Positions 1-11,080 of a stretch of 64,000 bases of DNA are shown piece after piece. This stretch comes from Halisarca cf. caerulea (lineage: Eukaryota > Porifera > Demospongiae > Chondrillida > Halisarcidae), in the NCBI GenBank assembly GCA_963170055.1, contig CAUJGJ010000397.1:2590001-2654000 (forward strand), in the 5' to 3' direction. Both the position numbers and the translations under genes were made by a program. The first letter of the stretch is position 1, and each line of letters opens with the position of its first letter. The notes beneath the pieces are model-generated. The model worked only from the letters and a program-made list of their open reading frames with translations. It was not told where the DNA came from and made no database searches.

Positions 1-89
1 AATCATACAAAACACGCAATCTCACCAATTGCCTTCATGATCTAGTATATATTCTGAACATGAAAAGAAAGAATAATAAACAATGAGAC

Positions 90-135
<46 letters not shown>

Positions 136-297
136 CACACACACACAGAGACATGCTCAAACAAAAACACAGACACAAGCAAACATAAAAGCAAGTGAAC
201 ATATCCAAGAAAATACATACATAAATTCTTACATTATACGTTCGAAAACGGTTAGCTAAAGAGATAGAGCTTTCAACAGTCATTTTATCTATCACAA

Positions 298-349
<52 letters not shown>

Positions 350-1123
350 TAACACAAACACACAAATGCACACAAACACAACACACACACACACACAAAC
401 ACAGGAACATAGTCAAATAAACACACAGACACAAGGAACATAAACGCACGCGAACATATCCAAGAATATACATACAGAAATTCTTACGTAAACGTTCAAA
501 AACCGTTAGCTAAAACTAGATCTTTAACAATCATCATACCTATTTCTGAAGCTTTCTTGAAGCTTCTCTTTCTCTCAAATTCTTTTGCGATAACACGTTG
601 TAAAGTTTCAAAGTTTTTTCTTCTATCCATGGACGTTTTCGTTCTAAAGTATACGTCAACCCTCTGTGCCATGCTAGAGGAGGCCTGAACAAATACACAA
701 ACACAAAATCATACACACGTACACGAAAATATCCAAGAAAAGTTAAAAAATTTACTTTACTTTTATTTTGCTGAAGTACAACTCGTACTAAACCGCACCA
801 AACCACTTTAAATACACATTTAGACACTCCAAAATGGTTAAACAAAGAAACAAAGCTTTCAGCAGTCATTTCACCTGTTCCCGTCTTAAGACTTGTTCGC
901 GTACCCATACTACTTACATCTCACATCTTTAGACTTGTTCGCGTACCCATACAACTTGAAGGCCCACGGAAATTCTTGGAGCGACTTGAAACTTTGTAAA
1001 TAACTCTCAAACAAACTCCTTATGGCTAGAAGATTCTTCGCTGACGAAAACAGGAGCAAAAACACAAAGTTCACTGAAATATTACAGTGATACCAAATAC
1101 CACCTAAAAGTGCACCATGTTGT

Positions 1124-1157
<34 letters not shown>

Positions 1158-1172
1158 GCTGCCTTCAGCGGC
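1..1172 (-). repeat. Family E repeat, reverse copy, with CA microsatellites
   Basis: This stretch matches, in reverse orientation, blocks of the family E copy at about 24270-26290. Shared blocks are the start near 1-80, the exon-like block with reverse-strand coding potential at 540-908, and the end at 1110-1172, where CATGTTGTTGATA meets a (TA)n run and a GGGGCTGCC/GCGGCCC hairpin. (CA)n arrays lie at about 97-133 and 300-348. Other copies are at 12818-13370 and 55080-56205. Assignment rests on visible block identity, not on alignment. Confidence 0.7.
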
Positions 1173-1259
1173 CCAATAAAAGAATACAAGATAATACTAA
1201 AGATTTACGTGATTATATCACAACAAAAATGGCATTGTTCGTCAACTATTTTACGTGCA

Positions 1260-3443
1260 TTATTGTTTTGTGTGATAAATACGAAAACACGGAACAGGAC
1301 AAAGTGGAACAGGATTCTCCTTCTTGCAGTCGACACATCCAAAGGATACACGTCTTCTTTGATTGTTCTGGCTGCAAACTACGCAAGCGTGCTTCGCTTG
1401 AATTCTGTCTGGAAAATGTCTTCCGTTGAAACGGATGGAGGGGAGTCCCATTTCTATATGTAGGTGTCCTGGTCGTTTCCTGGAGCAGTGCTGAGACAAG
1501 AGCTCTTCAACTAGCTCCAAAATGAATTCCTTTAGCGATTGATTTTGGATGTAAGCTGTTTCAGAGGCAATTATGTAGGAATTCATAACGCTGGCATCAC
1601 GAAGAAAGAAAAACAGTCAGTACCACCACTTGTTGAACTTTCGCGAGCAGCTATACGTCTTTCTGTGTTGATCTGCAAGGTCTACCCCTCCCATGTATGT
1701 GTTGTATAGCTTGACTGCGTCCGGGCATGGTATTGCGACTCTAGTTCCATCCTTGTTCCTCCTCATGATGGTTGTAGTGGCTTGTGGATCGGTGATGGTA
1801 TTGATGATGGACACACACCTGATGTCTTTCCACACAATACATTGCACTTTGCCGCACTGTGCTGTTTTGAAGTCTCCCCTGCTCATTTCTTTGTTCAGCC
1901 CCGCCATGTTTTTGAATTCTCTTGGCCAATTTCTTCTGTTTGGTCTTGTGGTAGCAATGCAGTGAAAGCTTTTGTCCAGCAATTCTTCAGCAAGTGACAC
2001 GCTCGAAAAGAAATTGTCGAAAGAAAGTATCCTTTTCCCTCAAGTCCTTTGAAAGAGATTTGACAACCTTTGCTCCTAGTTGTGTCTCCACGCTGCCATT
2101 CGGATCGTTTCCAGAGTAGACCTCACACTGACTCATGAAGCCATTGTGAGGATCGCATCTCAACCATAATTTAAAACCATGTTTGATCGGTTTTTGTGGC
2201 ATGTATTGCTTGAATAGACTGCAACCTTTGAATAGGACCATTGCTTCATCAATTGAAACCTCCCTATGTGGATCGTACATGGATAAGCTGTTTTTATTTA
2301 TTTCCTCCAATAATGGACGAAGTTTAAACAGGTTGCCATAACCTGTTTGTCCTCTTGCTGGCATGGCAGTGTTGTCATTCAAGTGGAGGCATTTCATCAG
2401 TACCTTGAAGTGTACTATTGGCATGCCCATGATAATGCCCGGTGTACCTAATATGGGATTGCATGACCAGTAGTCTTCCCATGATGGCAGCCGATGTACT
2501 CCCGAAGCCAGAACTATTCCAATGAGTAGCATGATTTCCTCTGCAGTAGTATCTACCCAGCTGTAGTGTGCAGATGGAGGGTTTTGTGCAGCATATAAAT
2601 TTGTTTGCTCTGCAATGTGGGCAAAGCTGTCCTTACCAAAGATGGTAAGAAAAAAATCAAGTGGCGTACTGTCACTTTCCAGCTGGCGTGTTGGGCCAAC
2701 ATGTTGTGTGAATGCCATGGGTGCAAGGTAGGCACTGCTAGATGTAGTAGTGGCATTGGTTGTTGTGACATGACCTGTAGCTGATGGGGGGTTACAGCCG
2801 AGGTAGTGGTTGGGGGAGGAGTGGGTGTACTTGTGGTGTGTAAAGTGCCCGAGGGAGTTGGGGTGACCAGTGGAGTTGCTACAGCCAAGGGAGTGGCTGA
2901 GTGAGAAATAGGAGTGATGGAAGGAGCTGGTGTCAGTGGAGTTGCTACAGCCAAGGGAGTGACTGAGTGAGAAGTGGGAATGATGGAAGGAGCTGGTGTC
3001 AGTGGAGTTGCTACAGCCAAGGGAGTGGCTGAGAGAGAAGTAGCTGTGGTCATGGTATGCAATGTGTCTAGTGCAGTTGCTATGCTCAAAAGAGTGGACA
3101 AGACTGGATTGGGCATGGTTGTGAGAGCTGGTACACCTGCCCTTGTTATGGTTGAGGGATCATTGATAGAGGGGAGAACTGGGCTAGTCGCTGGATTCAA
3201 CAACAGGCTTGTAGACTCGGTGGTTGTGTCATACTCATCAGAGGACTGCATTTCATCCTGTGCTACATTAAGGGGATCACACATTTGGTTTGTGGCTGCT
3301 AAAGGCTGTTATTGCCTGAAGGCCATTCACCCTCCTCACCAGACATGTCATCAGCAGAATCACACCGATCAACGTCACTGTCTGACTCTAGGAGCTTTCC
3401 AAGGGCAGTTTCTTCGGAGAACATCACTGTTCTTCGCCTCTAT
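1260..3443 (-). pseudogene. piggyBac transposase #1, broken (DDE_Tnp_1_7)
   Basis: Cut-and-paste transposase remnant. From the 5' end it has an acidic start (MFSEETALGKLLESDSD, near 3420), a Thr/Pro-rich tail with a tandem repeat, the catalytic domain (EVSIDEAMVLFKG near 2260; FDNFFSS near 2010; MGGVDLADQH near 1690) and a C-terminal cysteine cluster (CVVCSQN...CVDC...CPVPCF, 1270-1350) of the piggyBac type. It is dead: the acidic start, the Pro-rich part and the catalytic part lie in different frames (changes near 3320 and 2700), a small indel near 2020-2030 breaks the second catalytic Asp region, and an in-frame TGA sits at 1617-1619 just before FFFLRDASV. A TTAA lies at 3843-3846 but I could not pair it with a left end; the left side abuts a family E hairpin. 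Confidence 0.85.
2860..3035. repeat. Tandem repeat inside the piggyBac #1 N-terminal region
   Basis: A unit of about 66-69 bp is repeated two to three times (recurring GGAGTTGCTACAGCCAAGGG on the plus strand). On the minus strand it encodes repeated TPLAVATPLTPAPSI-type peptides. The frame is preserved between units, so the repeat probably arose while the ORF was still coding. Confidence 0.75.
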
Positions 3444-4100
3444 TCATTACAAGTATGAAATTACAGTTGTAAATGGTGTTGCTATCACTCTGTAACATTG
3501 CGCAGATGCACGAAATACTTATGAATTTATTTACCTCGGGTTCTCCCTGTTCCATCGTTCGAATTGACGTAAAGCGATCTAAAATGGCAAAGAATTACTT
3601 TCAAAGTGACTTTCCCGCCTTTCTCAGAAGAAATGTTCGGTAAGTTTGTAGTTTCAGCCCATATTCTACCAACGAAGTTCTTGTCAATGCACGTGGCACA
3701 ACAGTGGCTTCCGCACGTGTACGGGGTTGCACAATTTGCACATAATTCGCACATAAAAGAGTTAAAATGAAAGCAGAAAATATCCCCTGCAATTCCCCTA
3801 GTATTCCTAATGGTTCTGATAACATGAAATTGTGATAAAATTAACACTTTTCATCAGTCCCTTGAATTTCATGTTAGGTGGGTTTCACTGTACCTGTATA
3901 GAATATCTATGGCATTGGCTTGTGTGTGTGTGTGTGTGTGTGTGTGTGCTTGCATGTGTGTGTGTGTGTATGCGTGTGTTTGCATTGTGTGTGTGTGTGC
4001 AAGCATTTGCATTGTGTGTGTGTGTGTGTGCGTTTGCATTGTGTGTGTGTGCATGCATGTGTGTGTGTGTGTGTGTGCGTGCGTGCATGTGTATGCGTGC

Positions 4101-4151
<51 letters not shown>

Positions 4152-4617
4152 TGTTTGTTTGTGTGACGTAGAGTATGTATGTGTGTGTGTGAGTGAGTGT
4201 GTGTGTCATCTGTTTACAATCACTTGATACACCATATTGGTTATAGCAGCATGGTGTGGTAGAACCAGTGGTGTAGTGGAAGTTTGACTGTGTGTACATC
4301 CCGCAGCATATACGTATAATGTCCTGCACATGAGGGATGTAGGAATTTGCACAGTGTACACTCAGTCCAATTAAACTCTGTCTAGCCCTATGCCCGTCTA
4401 GCCTCATGTATGTGTAGCCCTATGCTCGTCTAGCCCTATGCCTGTCTTGCCCTTTGCCCATCTAACCCTGTACCTGTTTTGCAACTCACCCTTGTTCCAA
4501 GTGTTTTTGGAGGATCCTTTTTTGATAAGGCCTTTTTGCACAGTCCTGTGTCAATTCTACATCGTTTTACCATTTTTAAATGGTTTTATGCACTCTTTAT
4601 TTGTTTTGTATGTGTGT

Positions 4618-4666
<49 letters not shown>

Positions 4667-4700
4667 GCGTGACACTTGAAATAGGCTATGACTAAAGGTT
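3444..4700. repeat. TG microsatellites and family F degenerate tandem repeat
   Basis: No credible gene. A long interrupted (TG)n array fills 3919-4206 with GCATTG interruptions about every 40 bp. Positions about 4320-4480 hold a degenerate tandem repeat of roughly 20 bp, CTAGCCCTATGCCYGT, which recurs at 13440-13620 with the same leader (GATGTAGGAATTTG). A second TG run is at 4612-4664. Reading frames here (poly Cys-Val or His-Thr) are microsatellite artefacts. Confidence 0.8.
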
Positions 4701-5065
4701 CCCCAGTCTCAAATTAAAAAATACCTATCCCATAATGTCTTCCATATCGCAAACAATTTTAGAAATCTCAATTTGCCCCCCTATCCCCCAATTGTGTATG
4801 TAGCCCTGATGTGTACCTCTATAAATGTACGTGTCTTCAGTGGTTGTGGGGGGGGGGGCATGGTGTGTGTCTGTGTGTGTTTGATCTTGCACATTTAGCG
4901 TGTGTGAGGATGTCCTTGTATAGTGAATATTCATGTTTGTATGTACTTCATGTGTGTTTATCACATAGTATGCTAATTTATATTGTCCTTTGCAGGAATT
5001 TGGTACATTGAAAGTACAGTGTATTGTATGCTTATGTAAAGAATCTAACTTGATTCTGGAAAAAA
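4690..5065 (+). repeat. Family G repeat, plus copy
   Basis: The stretch from CCCATAATGTCTTCCATAT to GAATCTAACTTGATTCTG is repeated in inverted orientation at about 54545-54925 with few differences, including the short TG core. It ends exactly where the PIF1 helicase remnant begins, so it probably marks the truncation point. A polypyrimidine-CAG (TCCTTTGCAG, near 4990) resembles a splice acceptor. Confidence 0.75.
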
Positions 5066-5067
5066 TA

Positions 5068-6349
5068 CTGTGTACTGTGTTTCCTACGAAGTTCTCCAGT
5101 CTATCCACTATCAACTGTGTGAGATATTTGCTAATGATGACATCTTTGGAGGACTAAATGTGATTGCAGTTGGTGACTTTTATCAGACTTATATACCTGT
5201 CAATGGACACTTGACAAAACTGCAGTCAAAACGCTTGGCATCTCACCTTTGGAAGGACTGCTTTCAAATAGTGGAGTTAACTGGAAATGTGAGACAACAA
5301 AAGGATTCGTCCTTCTCAGACCTGCTGAATTGTGTTCGAATAGGAAAGCAAATGGAACAGGATATTAAGTTGCTGGAAAGTTGCATGGTGGCAGGAAACA
5401 CATTGATCTTTCAAAGCCACCATTTTAAAAGGCTCTAAGGTTGATTCCTCGTATTGCAGATTACAATGCATTTAATGAAGGAGAATTGATAAACTCTCTT
5501 CTACTACCCCAATCTATGAATTTGAAGCAGATCATGTGCTTTTAGAAAACAGAAGATTGACTTGTGGGGCAGTCTCGTATGATAAATTTGACTGAAGAAT
5601 TAATTCCAGAGGACAATGAATATGGAGGACTATCAAGAAGGCTAAAGATGGCACTAGGAGCTGAAATCATGCTATGACATAACATCAAGTGTGGAGATGG
5701 GCTAGTGAATGGAGCCCAAGGAGTCATTGTGGGATTCAAGTGGGGTGGAAAACAGAGTACACAGCCCTTGCGTGGAGCCTTACCTGAAATTGTATATGTA
5801 AAGTTTCATGATCCAAGAGTCGGACAGTTTACCAAAGTCTGCATCCCCAATGGACAACAGGAGGCAGTGGCCATTGAACCCATGTCGGCGCAATTCTATG
5901 GACGGCAAGGCACTGTTCTACAGCAGACTCAGTTACCTTTAATTTTGTGTTGGGCTGCCACGTTACACAAAGTGCAAGGTCTGTCACTTGATTCTGCTGT
6001 GTTGGACCTTGGAGAGAAAGTGTTTGAAGCCGGAATGTCTTATGTGGTATTAAGTCGAGTGAGGACATTAAATGGCATAGCACTGGTGAAATTTGAACCC
6101 AAGAAGCTTTATGCCAACAAAAGGGTGGACAAGGAAATGGAGTGTTTGAGAAGTGCACAGCATGCCATAGTTTGTAGTCAGCCAAGTCAAGATAATTCAG
6201 AGGTGCTGCCAGTGGATTTGTCACAGTCTCAGGAGGATGAACCACCCACTTCTCTTCAAGATATAATGAAAACAGATTTGGATGACTTTTTAAGGGATGT
6301 CTTGGACAAAATGAAGAGAGACGTACCAGTAGTACAATTATCAAAGTAA
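5068..6349 (+). pseudogene. PIF1-family helicase remnant (Helitron/Helentron type)
   Basis: The first part (5068-5438) carries the superfamily 1B motif II-III region, LNVIAVGDFYQ, followed by the PIF1-like ELTGNVRQQ segment. The second part (5705-6349) carries the C-terminal motifs: AATLHKVQGLSLD (motif V) and YVVLSRVRTL (motif VI). Positions 5440-5700 hold the linking region with several frame changes and stops. The Walker A ATPase part and any Rep/HUH nuclease are missing, lost at the family G junction. The ORF downstream has an OTU fold. PIF1 plus OTU is known from Helentron/Helitron2 elements, so that is my best guess, but a different helicase-bearing element is possible. Confidence 0.8.
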
Positions 6350-6451
6350 AGAAATTAACACAACATGTACAAAGGAGGTGAGAGAATTTATGCGGATAAT
6401 TCAGAACATACTCAAAAGTAAAAAGAGAGAGCCAATGAAGAATTAAAGGAA

Positions 6452-6893
6452 TTGATGAAAGCTAACAAGATTGCTATGGACACTTTAATAAATGAGGTTA
6501 ACAATCAGAAAAATTACATTTTCCGTGTGAAAACTCATGTGGTGGACATGTCTGTACAAGAGGAACTTTTGCCCTCATTTACATCACAATATGTTCCAGT
6601 GAGGACCACGGGTGATGGGAACTGTATGTACAATACCATCTCCATTGCACTGCATGGTACAGAAGAATATACAGCACATCTGAGAGCAATCACTGTGCAC
6701 AGCTTATTAGAAAATATAAGAAATAAGGAAAATAAGAATAATGTTCGAGATGATGAAGCCTAGTACACAACTATTATTACGTAATGTGGATCAAAATGAA
6801 GAAAATAGGAACAGATTAAACTTTTGCAAGAAGCAGCTCAAGACCAATGCTGGGGAAATCATTTTCACTTACATGCCTTGTGTCTTATATTAA
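6452..6893 (+). pseudogene. OTU cysteine-protease domain remnant
   Basis: VRTTGDGNCMYNTISIALHG (near 6600-6655) is the OTU active-site block with the D-G-N-C motif. After a frame change near 6750-6810, WGNHFHLHALCL (6850-6887) matches the C-terminal His block of the fold. The two catalytic blocks are therefore present but out of frame. The sequence stops at TTAA 6890-6893, where piggyBac #2 is inserted. It lies 100 bp after the helicase remnant on the same strand, consistent with one Helentron-like polyprotein. Confidence 0.8.
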
Positions 6894-7992
6894 CCCTTGT
6901 ACCCTCATACGTTACATATATGTAACATTCTTGCAGAATATTTATCTAACCGCAGGAATGTGCTAAAAATTCACCTTTGGTACCAAAATGTGGCGGAAGG
7001 ATAGGGCTATCGATCGATAGAGGATTTCCCAGCCATTATACAGCCTAGACAGTAGATGTATCCCTTAGAAATTAGGCTTGCAAATCCACGAGAATGTCCA
7101 CTTATCCCCATAAAATTTGTCGTATACGTCACTGACACTTTGCGGAAAATGGCGTCCTTGGGAACGAGTTTTTCGTCGTTGAAGAAGATTTTCACTTCTG
7201 ATGAAGTTTTGGCCTTCCTTACGTCCAAGAACGAGAATAGAAGCGATTTGGGAGGCAAATCTGAGTTGTTAGACACTTCGACCCCATGTCATTCGATCAG
7301 GGGCCTTCAAATTCACCCACAGAGCCACCCTCAAACTGTGGAACAAGATGAATCGATTACAGAAGCACCGATGGATGTTTTAGTACGTAAGGAAGTAGAA
7401 GAAAGTGAAGATGGTACCTCTGGCCCGAATGAATCCCAAATGACCAATGAAGAGGTCTCGATTTTGCATCATCAACCAGATGAGTCCAACAATGCACCCA
7501 TTACGTCTTCTGACTCAGAATCTGAATGCTCTGACCGCGCTGGGTTTTATGATCCACCTGACAGTGCTGAAGAAATCACCAGCAGTTCATCTGAAGGATC
7601 TGGTGATTCAGATTCTGATGTCAGTTCTGAGTCTGCTTGTGAAGAACAGACAGCCACTTTTAGTAGTACTAGAGGCCGCGGGCGAGGGCGAGGACGAGGA
7701 CAGAAAAGAAGACATGGGCGCGGGCGCGGGCATGTAGTTGATCGTAGTAGAGGGAATCAAGTTGTGAGTTCTAGTACGCCGTCTCAGGTACAGCTCCTAA
7801 ATGCATCCATAGACATCTCAATTGTTGATGATTGGTTTATAAGACCACCGCCGTTCAATCCTAGCCGTACCCCAGGACTCCATCTCCCACCAAATACTGA
7901 TTTATTGGCCATTTCTCTATTTGAATTGATTTTTTGACAACGATACTATTGCTCATTTTGTGCAAGCGACAAATGCACATGCTGGAGAGAAA

Positions 7993-8330
7993 CAAGTAAT
8001 TCGAATTAAAAACTCGTGGGGGCTGCCGCCCCACGCACTCGAATCACTTGTAAAGCATTGAAGTGTAAGTGCACAGCTGAACATTCATAGAACATACTGT
8101 TTATTGTAACTGAACGATTGTTTTGAAAACAATTGCCATATTTGGCAATTGTTTTCAAAACAATTCCTCTAACTCCTTCCTGTATAAATTCATACTTCTC
8201 TATTACTATTATATAAATTCTCTATTATAAGACTTTTCTTCAAATCCATATTATATATATATATATCGGACGAGCGTTACACACTGGAAGTCCAAATGAA
8301 AACAATATAGGGGCTGCCGCAGGCAGCCCC
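7993..8330. mobile_element. Hairpin MITE family A, copy 1
   Basis: About 338 bp. One end is a long hairpin (7993-8050) with arms AAGTAATTCGA/TCGAATCACTT and an inner GGGGGCTGCCGCCCC. The interior contains a TTGTTTTCAAAACAA-type palindrome, GCCATATTTGGC and a (TA)n run. The other end is the hairpin GGGGCTGCC-GCA-GGCAGCCCC (8310-8330), reusing the inner sequence of the first hairpin. It interrupts the piggyBac #2 ORF. Confidence 0.8.
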
Positions 8331-8345
8331 TAAAAACAAACAAAT

Positions 8346-8682
8346 AAGTAATTCGAGTTAAAAACTCGTGGGGGCTGCCTTCCCACACACTCGAATCACT
8401 TGCAAAACATTGGAGTGTAAGTGCACAGCTGAACATTCATTGAACATACTGTTTATTGTAACTGGACGATTGTTTTGAAAACAATTGCCATATTTGGCAA
8501 TTGTTTTCAAAACAATTCCTATAACTCATTTCTGTATAAATTCATACTTCTCTATTACTATTATATAAATTCTCTATTATAAGACTTTTCTTCAAATCCA
8601 TATTATATATATATATATATGACGAGCGTTACACACCGGAAGTCCAAATGAAAACAATATAGGGGCTGCCACAGGCAGCCTC
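8346..8682. mobile_element. Hairpin MITE family A, copy 2
   Basis: Near-identical to copy 1 and arranged head to tail after it with about 15 bp between (AAAAACAAACAAAT). It has the same terminal hairpins, central palindromes and (TA)n. Tandem placement suggests insertion next to, or duplication of, copy 1. Confidence 0.8.
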
Positions 8683-10194
8683 TAAAAGGCAATGTACAAA
8701 TGATACAAATACAAGCAATTGACAAATGATGAAATGAAGAGATTTGGAACTGTTTTATTGCTGTTGGGTATAACTGGGGTACAAAGCTACACAAAAGCAT
8801 GGAACTCAAGAAATACACAATGCATTTTGCGTCTAAACGAGCACATGACCCGGAATAGGTTTGAAGCCATTGCTTCTTTCTTCCACATTTTTACTCCTGA
8901 AGAGGAGAATAGCTTTGGTGACAATCCTCTGCGCAAGATCCTTCCACTCCAGCAACTATCTTGTGATGAGAGAATGGTCAAGAGCAAGGCGAGGACACGG
9001 TTCCGACAGTACATGAAAGACAAACCATCCAAGTGGGGTTTTAAGTATTGGGTACTCTATAATCCCACTGCATACACCATCAACTTTGATTTGTACTGCG
9101 GAGCAGCTCAAATTGAGAGGAGTGAACATGGGTTGGGATTTGAGACTGTTACAACTGTGGTAGAGAACTACCACAACTAGAACTGTGAAGTTTATTGCAC
9201 ATTCTGTAGTTCACCAGCCCTGTTCCTGAAACTGTTGGAATCTAAGATAACAGTCACTGGAACTCTAATTACTAATTGCAGAGGTACTCCTAATGACGTA
9301 ACGGCCATCAATAACTTTCTAAAATGAAAAGATACACCACGGGGGAAGGGATACTATATGAGGGAACAGGATTCTCCACTAGTGTTTGGCTGCTGGAATG
9401 ACAACTCTATAGTAGCAACACTTTCGATTTGTTATCCCGGACACTCGATCAACACCATCAAACGTAAGGGCAAGAATCCAGCAACTGGTTGAAATGAAGA
9501 ACATCAAGTGCCTGTGCCTGTCATCATCGAGAACTATAATAAGTTCATGGGAGGGGTAGATAAGAGCGACCAGTATCTCCAATACCACAGCAGCTTCCGT
9601 CGTACCATCCGCTATTGGAAAACTTTATTTTACCACATGCTTGATGTTGCTGTGGTCAATTCTATGGTGATCTACAACTGGGGTTCCATGGAGCTAGGTG
9701 GGAAACCTTTGAGCGAGAACCAGTTCAGAGACACCCTCATACTGCAGATGATTGGAAAGTACCGAGCACCTCATCCACAGTCCATACCTGGGCAATTGCC
9801 TCCTATCCTCATTTTATCACCACATCTGTGCCGAATCCATCATGGCAGCATCATTGAGCACAATGAGAACGCTGTCGATATTGTGCCCACAAAGGATACT
9901 TCAACCTCACAAACAGGAGATGCACAGATTGTCCATTTGTTCCACCATTGTGCCAAACTGTGTCACGAGATTGTCACACAGTATGGCATAGTCCACCCTT
10001 TGACACTGAAAGATCTGCCTGGTTTTCCCAGATGATTGCATGAACTCAATCTGGGCCATCAATGTCTACTCAATTGCAGCCTCTAGGTTCAAAAAGATGT
10101 GAAAGACCTAGTGGAGCAATAAACAGGAGAAGACGGCATGGTAAATATTGTTAACACTTATATATTACATTGTACAGAAGTTTGGTTCATTTTT

Positions 10195-10264
10195 GGGCCG
10201 CCGGAAGGCGGCCCTAAATCGTTTTTACTTTCACCGGAAGTATCCGGAACGTCTGGAACGATGT

Positions 10265-10305
<41 letters not shown>

Positions 10306-10514
10306 AACAACATGGTGGACGCAAAGTCGGTACAAAATCTTTCGGCTATATTTCGGTGAAATTCAATCGTTTGCTCCTGATTTTATCAGTGAAGGGTCTT
10401 TTAGACTAGAAGAGTTCTTCAAAATATTATTTTAGTCAATAACGCCGATTTCCAAGCGATTCAAGTTTCCAGGGCCGTAGGCGGCCCACGAGTTTTTTAA
10501 ACTCGAATCGCTTG
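10195..10514. mobile_element. Hairpin MITE family B, copy 1
   Basis: It starts with the hairpin GGGCCGCC-GGAA-GGCGGCCC. TTTTTACTTTCACCGGAAGT follows, then (TA)n, then CAACAACATGGTGGACGCAA and AAGTCGGTAC. It ends with the long hairpin 10454-10514 (arms AAGCGATTC.../...GAATCGCTT around GGGCCGTAGGCGGCCC). Same plan as family A, read from the opposite end. Confidence 0.8.
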
Positions 10515-11080
10515 TTAGTTTGTACTATCATATGATTTTGCATAGTATAGCTTACCAGTCATCCTATGTAACATTGAAGTATACATATTTTTGGTACACT
10601 ACTTTTATTACCTTATTTTCTTTTCTATCTAGCTGTATTACTGTCAGTGAGTGTCTTTCATTCAAATAAGGTGTCATACTTGTGCATTACCATTCACAAT
10701 GGCGGAATCTGGTGATCGTATCGTTGGGAGGCTCTATGACACTATACTGCATCTTAGTAGCTTCTTCTGTCTATCAAACGAATACTACAGATATACTCTT
10801 ACCTTCAACGAACTTTGAATCCTGGTGTTCATGTCCCTTCATCTGATAAATATTCTCAAAGTTGCCCAACCTTGTTTCCGAGCGGCCATCTTCTTTTGCC
10901 AGGGCTGAAAGCTACTTTGTGCTCATGTATTTCATCCAATTTTTGGCTCAAACGAATCATCATCATTCGTTCTACCCCAAACTAACAACAGAATAGAGCT
11001 AAGAGATGTATTCGGCGAGCCATTTTTAAATGACGTAATAATTCGTTTGTGTAGGCATATGTGTGTAAGATAGAAGAGCA
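10515..11080. other. No recognisable gene
   Basis: AT-rich sequence. A short open stretch at 10699 (ATGGCGGAATCTGGTGATCG) has the ATGGCGG start context seen repeatedly in this window but runs only about 40 codons, with no motif I recognise. Confidence 0.4.

Larger units (their letters stand above)
7149..10128 (+). pseudogene. piggyBac transposase #2, split by two MITEs
   Basis: The start MASLGTSF (7149) is chosen because it follows AAAATGGCG and precedes the conserved acidic N-terminus. Next come an acidic Ser/Asp/Glu stretch (7380-7650) and an RG-rich basic patch (GRGRGRGRG, near 7672). A one-base insertion near 7935 shifts the frame in FDNDTIAHFV, and the ORF is then cut by MITEs A1/A2. 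It resumes near 8712 with LTNDEMKRFGTVLLLLG. The DE-rich core follows (LSCDERMVKSKARTRFRQYMK near 8960), more lesions at 9180-9500, then MGGVDKSDQY near 9550. The C-terminal cysteine cluster (CTDCPFVPPLC, 9920-9960) is in yet another frame. Related to #3 by sequence and ends. Confidence 0.85.
6890..10130 (+). mobile_element. piggyBac element #2 (left end clear, right end not found)
   Basis: TTAA at 6890-6893 is followed by CCCTTGTACCCTCATAC and then the perfect palindrome GTTACATATATGTAAC. piggyBac #3 has the same arrangement (TTAA, CCCTCCTACCCCCATCC, GTGACAAATTTGTTAC). No matching GGGTTAA right end follows the transposase; a family B MITE begins at 10195 and the end may have been lost there. 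Two MITEs lie inside at 7993-8682. Confidence 0.7.

Noticed and set aside
3527..3847. Minus-strand ORF with Cys cluster (CELCANCATPYTCGSHCC)
   Set aside because: The cysteines suggest a small zinc module, but the frame has no start support, no matching family and lies beyond the piggyBac N-terminus. Too weak to call.
3832..4227. Cys/Val-rich and His/Thr-rich ORFs over TG/CA arrays (also at 1-480, 25160-25500, 53630-54240, 54550-55640)
   Set aside because: They are the two dipeptide translations of a dinucleotide microsatellite, open on both strands, with no start context or domain.
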